Source: Gracilariopsis chorda
Lineage: Eukaryota > Rhodophyta > Florideophyceae > Gracilariales > Gracilariaceae
Length of the DNA stretch: 21,371 bases
NCBI GenBank assembly: GCA_003194525.1
Contig: NBIV01000666.1
Span: forward strand, 1-21,371
Reading direction: 5' to 3'
The position numbers and the translations under genes were made by a program. This document shows positions 17,661 through 21,371 of the stretch, in pieces; position 1 is the stretch's first letter, and each line of letters opens with the position of its first letter. Below the pieces are notes generated by a model. The model ran no database searches. It was not told the origin of the DNA and saw nothing but the letters and a program-made list of their open reading frames with translations.

Positions 17661-18597
17661 CACATTAATGAATCTCATCGTGAGAAGTTTTCGTGACATG
17701 CTCAGGGACTTTACCGCCATGTGGGACGGTTCCCTGGGGACGATAGGGGTAACCGAACATCGGATTGATTTGTTGCCGGATACACGGCCTATTGCACAGC
17801 ACCCGTATCGGGCAGGCCCTAGAGCAAGGGGGGAAGAGAAATCTCAGGTGGAGAAGATGCTGCGAGCTGGAGTTATCGAAGCAGCACAATCCCTTGGGCT
17901 TCTCCTGTTGTCCTTGTTCGAAAGCCGATGGATCATGGCGTTTCTGTGTGGATTACCGCCGCCTGAATGCGGTTACTGTCAAGGACGTCTATCCGATTCC
18001 ACGAATGGACGAGTACATTGACTCCCTGGGAGCGCAACGGTGTTCACTACCCTCGATGCCAATTCGGGATACTGGCAGGTCCCTATTAGGAAAGAAGATC
18101 GTGATAAGACCGCGTTTGTGTGCCATCAAGGACTATATCGCTTTAAGCGAATGCCGTTTGGACTAACGAATGCCCCAGCTACATTCCAACGGGCAATCGA
18201 TATCCTCTTGGCGAGGTTCAAATGGACCAGCTGTCTGGTATACTTGGACGACATTATAGTGTTCTCCAATAACTTGGACGATCACCTGTCCCATGTCCGG
18301 GAAGTCTTGACAGTGCTCCGCAACGCAGGCATCACCCTGAAGCTGGGAAAGTGTGAGTTCTGCGCCGATTCGGTAAAATATCTGGGGCACATCATCCGCC
18401 CCGGACAGCTTTCAATCGATGAAGCAAGAGTGAAATCACTTCGAGAGGCGAAACATCCGACTAATCAAACGGCGCTTCGATCCTTCCTAGGACTTTGCAA
18501 TGTATATCGCCGATTCGTCCCGAACTTCGCCGACTTGTCAGCACCGCTTAACGCACTCCTCCGGAAAGGACAACCCACCGAACTGGACGTCTTTTGA
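17661..18597 (+). pseudogene. pol: Element B pol: reverse transcriptase, multiple frameshifts
   Basis: RT homologous to A. Pieces in order: RDMLRDFTAMWDGSLG, MLRAGVIEAAQS, then GSWRFCVDYRRLNAVTV, VYPIPRMDEYIDSLG, and the longest open piece 18040-18597 with TTLDANSGYWQVPI, MPFGLTNAPATFQ, the catalytic YLDD at 18241-18252, KYLGHIIRPG and RSFLGLCNVYRRF. Single-base indels separate them near 17690 (TTTT), 17889 (CCC), 17923 (AAA) and 18032. Catalytic residues are intact and no isolated nonsense codon was noticed. Confidence 0.85.
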
Positions 18598-19139
18598 CGA
18601 GGCTGAGTCGTCAGCATTCTCGTCTCTTGTCGACGCTGTAACGTCCCCGCCAGTTCTGGCCTTACCGCACCCGGACTTACCCTTCGAAGTGGATACTGAC
18701 TCAAGTGCCCACCAGGTGGGTTGTGCGTTGTTTCAAGTCACGGAAGAAGGAGAAAGACATCCGATCGGATATTGGTCACGTTCGTTGAACGTTCACGAGC
18801 GCAACTACTCGGTGTCCGAGAAGGAGTGTCTTGCTGTTGTTTGGGCGTTGGCAACGCTTCGCCCATACCTTATGGGTAACCATTTCAAGGTTCACACCGA
18901 TCACTCGGCTCTCCGTTGGCTACTCGAAATTCGAGAACCGTCGGGCCGCCTCATGCGTTGGCGTCTCCGACTCTCGGAATTTACATTTGATGTCCTCTAC
19001 AAGAAGGGATCCCTGAATACTCAGGCTGACGCCCTATCGCGCTTAGGAACATCAGCGGAAACCGAACCGGTCGACGATCTGGAAATACCATGTTTCATGG
19101 CACAATCCCCGGAGGGAACGGAAAGAAGACGACCCAGAC
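18598..19139 (+). pseudogene. pol: Element B pol: RNase H
   Basis: RNase H domain in the 18500-19153 frame after a one-base shift near 18590. Active-site context VDTDSSAHQVGCALFQ, SEKECLAVVWALATLRPY, VHTDHSALRWLLE and KKGSLNTQADALSRLG gives all four acidic positions in one frame, unlike A where the last lies beyond a frameshift. It is followed by the linker LEIPCFMAQ also seen in A. Confidence 0.86.
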
Positions 19140-20420
19140 GTGAATGGGGATGACATCTGTGACGATATTCTGGCTGCAAACCCTACGGATCCTCCGGATG
19201 ACCAGGTTGTTCCCATATCCCCTGAGGAAATGATCCGTGAACAACAGCAGGATCCTTTCTGTGCCCAGATTCGTGCCCGTCTTAACGGGGGCGCACAGAT
19301 ACCCTTTGCGGTGAACGATCGAGGCTACCTAGTCAGGTTGCTGACACGGGCCCCACAGATCGTTGTACCTCACACGCTGCAGCAGCGCGTCTTGCATCTA
19401 TCGCATTACGCGAAGTTGGGTGCACATCCCGGCGGGAGGAAACTATACCTGACCCTTCGCAGGGACTTCTATTGGCCTGCTATGGCATTTGACTGCTATG
19501 CAGTTCGCCGCTCGTGCGTGGAATGTGCGAAGAATAATGTGAAACTTCGGAAGTACTCGAAGAAGTTAACACTATTCCCGGCACGGCGCCACTCGAATAT
19601 GTCGCTATTGATATCTTGGGCGAGCTTGTCAAAACCAAACGTGGTTACAAGTATCTTCTCGTCATTACTGACCGCTTCTCAAAGTTGGTGAGAACAGTAC
19701 CGCTTAAACGGATTACCGCGGACGTGGTTGCGCGTGCGTTCGTAACCCACTGGGTCTTTACTTACGGCCCGCCGGTACACCTACTCTCCGACAACGGATC
19801 TCAATTCACCTCAAAGTTCTTTCAGGACGTATGTAGAATCTTGGGAATCAAGAATATGTTTACTACCACCTACCACCCGCAGTGTAACGGACAAGTGGAA
19901 CGATTCAATCGTACTATGCTCAACGCACTGCGCGCGTATGTCGCGGATCACCCCATGGAATGGGACTTGTACACGGACGCTATTACGTACGCGTATAACA
20001 CCCAGGTACACCGGGTCACGACCCTCGCTCCATTTGAGCTGGTCCTGTCTCGGATTCCACCACCCATGGCTATTGAAGCGCAACCGAACGTCTCGGGGTA
20101 CCCTTCACCAAGGTTATATCGAGATTCCTGGAAGGAAATGGTTGAAGAACATGGTCCCTACCGCCCGAAAGGCTATGGGAAAAGCCCAGGAGGCATACAA
20201 ACAGAACTTCGACGCGAAGATTCGTTCCCCGATACCCCAGGTCTCGGAAGGGGATTCTGTCTTCCCTGCGAAAGGAATATTATAATCCCGAAAAAGGAGA
20301 AGCGCCACAAGTTGTCACCGATAGTGAATGGACCCTATCGGGTGGTTTCCGTCGCCGACGACACAGTCGTACTGGACATCGATAACCAGTTCGAACGCGT
20401 CTCACGCGACCGCGTAGCCC
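19140..20420 (+). pseudogene. pol: Element B pol: integrase
   Basis: The zinc-binding N-terminus (HLSHYAKLGAHPGGRK ... CVECAKN) is in the 19140-19691 frame. A lost G near 19587 (CGGCGCC against CGGGCGCC in A) moves the catalytic core to the 19616-20803 frame. Catalytic codons are D at 19610, D at 19790 and E at 19898, giving D-x59-D-x35-E exactly as in A. YHPQCNGQVERFNRTM and a GPYRV GPY/F module near 20330 follow. The segment 20130-20270 is scrambled by two compensating shifts relative to A. Confidence 0.87.
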
Positions 20421-21371
20421 ACGCGCCTGCGCCCCCTGAGGGCTCATCACCGCTCGTGACAATCCCGGAGGATGACCTCGTAACTCGGCCAACGGATAAT
20501 CTGCTTCCGTCCCGCCCACCCGTCTTACCGCACCCGAAAACGGGGGACTCTCGGATCTTCCAATTGCCGATCAAACCGGTTGGGCGCGCCGCGCGTATCG
20601 TGCAACGCACGCTTGACCCCAAACGCCTAAACCGTTACTTCCGCCCGCGGAGGTCCTTCATCCTGAACCCACCGCCCTCTCACCTAAGGAGGGGGAGGAA
20701 CGGGAATCGATCGCGCCAATCGCGGAAGGAAGCTCCGGCGTCGGACGGTGTCCCGTTTCATACGGCATCGTCGGATGAGCACCCCAGAGCAGGGAGGAGT
20801 TGAACGCATCTCGAAAGCGAGAAGGCCGTCTCCGCGGACCCGGATGCACTCCTGTCGAGCGAGTCGCTGGGTAGCGACGGAGGAAGTGGTGAACCGGACT
20901 CGGTGTGGTCACTAATGTGGCGAAATGATATCTCCGAGCACGGAGCACATACAACCTCGTTCATAACCAGTTTCGTGGTGAGCTGAAAAGCAACCGCGGA
21001 CACGGAGAGTGTGGTTGACACTGCGTGCGTTACCGCAGAGCCCTACAAATGGACACTGTGACGCCACTGTCACGCGGACGAAGCCCGAAATTCCAAACCG
21101 TGGAAAGGTGTACACGTACATACCGCCGGCCGGCGTCAGGAGTACAGTCAAGACCGCGTCGTGGAAAGACCGCGCGCGACACTTGCCGCCAGCGGCCAGC
21201 CAATCACAGTGTGTGATGCATGGCAATCCGCCTCCTGGCGTCGGAACCGTAGTGAACCGCCTCCCTCACCGTGAAAGGTCAAACTCACCAGAGTTGCACG
21301 GGTCGCGTGGGAGAAGAGCTCGCGAGCTGCGCGTCAATAGGGGAATCCGGTTAGAACGGAAGGCCCCCCCC
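20421..21371 (+). pseudogene. pol: Element B pol: Pro/Arg-rich spacer after integrase, cut by window end
   Basis: The counterpart of the long A spacer: Pro, Arg and Ser-rich, low complexity, open to 20803 and then in changing frames. It contains PVLPHP, as A does (VLPHPS), and a purine motif at 20684. From 20804 to 21371 no convincing protein is seen, and the chromodomain is not reached. The window ends in nine Cs (21363-21371), possibly a contig edge. Confidence 0.6.
20684..20700 (+). other. Internal purine motif, element B copy 2 (post-integrase)
   Basis: CTAAGGAGGGGGAGGAA after integrase, matching 7246 in A. The frame currently open reads it as LRRGRN; the homologous phase reads KEGEE, so a frameshift lies just upstream. 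Confidence 0.5.

Larger units (their letters stand above)
13433..21371 (+). mobile_element. Element B: Ty3/gypsy element related to A, 3' end outside window
   Basis: Its LTR begins TGTAGTGCAA, like TGAAGTGCAA of A, and ends in the same TTGCACCACA. It has the same PBS, gag and pol order, and clear protein identity to A with extensive nucleotide divergence. It interrupts the RT of element C, so it is younger than C. The window ends in the spacer after integrase, so the chromodomain, antisense region and 3' LTR cannot be checked. Confidence 0.9.

Overview
The window is almost entirely nested or abutting Ty3/gypsy-type LTR retrotransposons on the + strand. No host gene, tRNA, rRNA or CRISPR array is visible. 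The organism is a eukaryote: these are Metaviridae-type gag-pol elements, one with an integrase-linked chromodomain, and a fungus, oomycete or other repeat-rich protist is most plausible. Nothing here fixes the species. Both window edges fall inside elements: base 1 lies about 23 nt inside an LTR, and base 21371 ends in a C run inside pol.

Layout. Element A (1-10393) has a 5' LTR (1-778), a primer binding site (782-799), a frameshifted gag (884-3052) and a frameshifted protease-RT-RNase H (3053-5640). These are followed by an open 996-codon stretch encoding integrase, a very long Pro/Arg-rich spacer and a C-terminal chromodomain (5640-8630). An antisense ORF (8822-9528), a polypurine tract (9572-9584) and a 3' LTR (9585-10393) complete it. 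Element C (10394-13432) is an unrelated, AT-richer gypsy fragment with a leader, a gag-protease ORF with two zinc knuckles, and RT. It is cut by the LTR of element B inside the RT/connection region. Element B (13433-21371) is a diverged relative of A with its own 914-nt LTR, the same PBS, an intact 680-aa gag, and a pol broken by single-base indels. It runs off the window in the spacer after integrase.

How the parts work: gag would form the particle and bind RNA through its CCHC knuckle, protease would cut the polyprotein, and RT/RNase H primed from the tRNA site would copy the RNA. Integrase would insert the copy, steered in A by the chromodomain. Nearly all reading-frame breaks are single-base indels, often in homopolymers. 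The two A LTRs differ by the same kind of change, so part of the apparent decay may be sequencing error.

The most unusual signal is not a gene. A, and to a lesser degree B, are packed with short perfect inverted repeats (4-7 bp stems, 3-6 nt loops) running through LTR, leader and coding sequence. C is not. At several homologous codons A and B have different bases on both arms yet keep the stem, mostly through synonymous third-position changes. A tandem repeat inside A shows the same compensation with an amino-acid change. Other leads are a 16-nt purine motif at two matching sites in each element, a conserved pair of alternative hairpins 4 nt after the gag stop, and an antisense ORF that ends on a splice-donor-like sequence.
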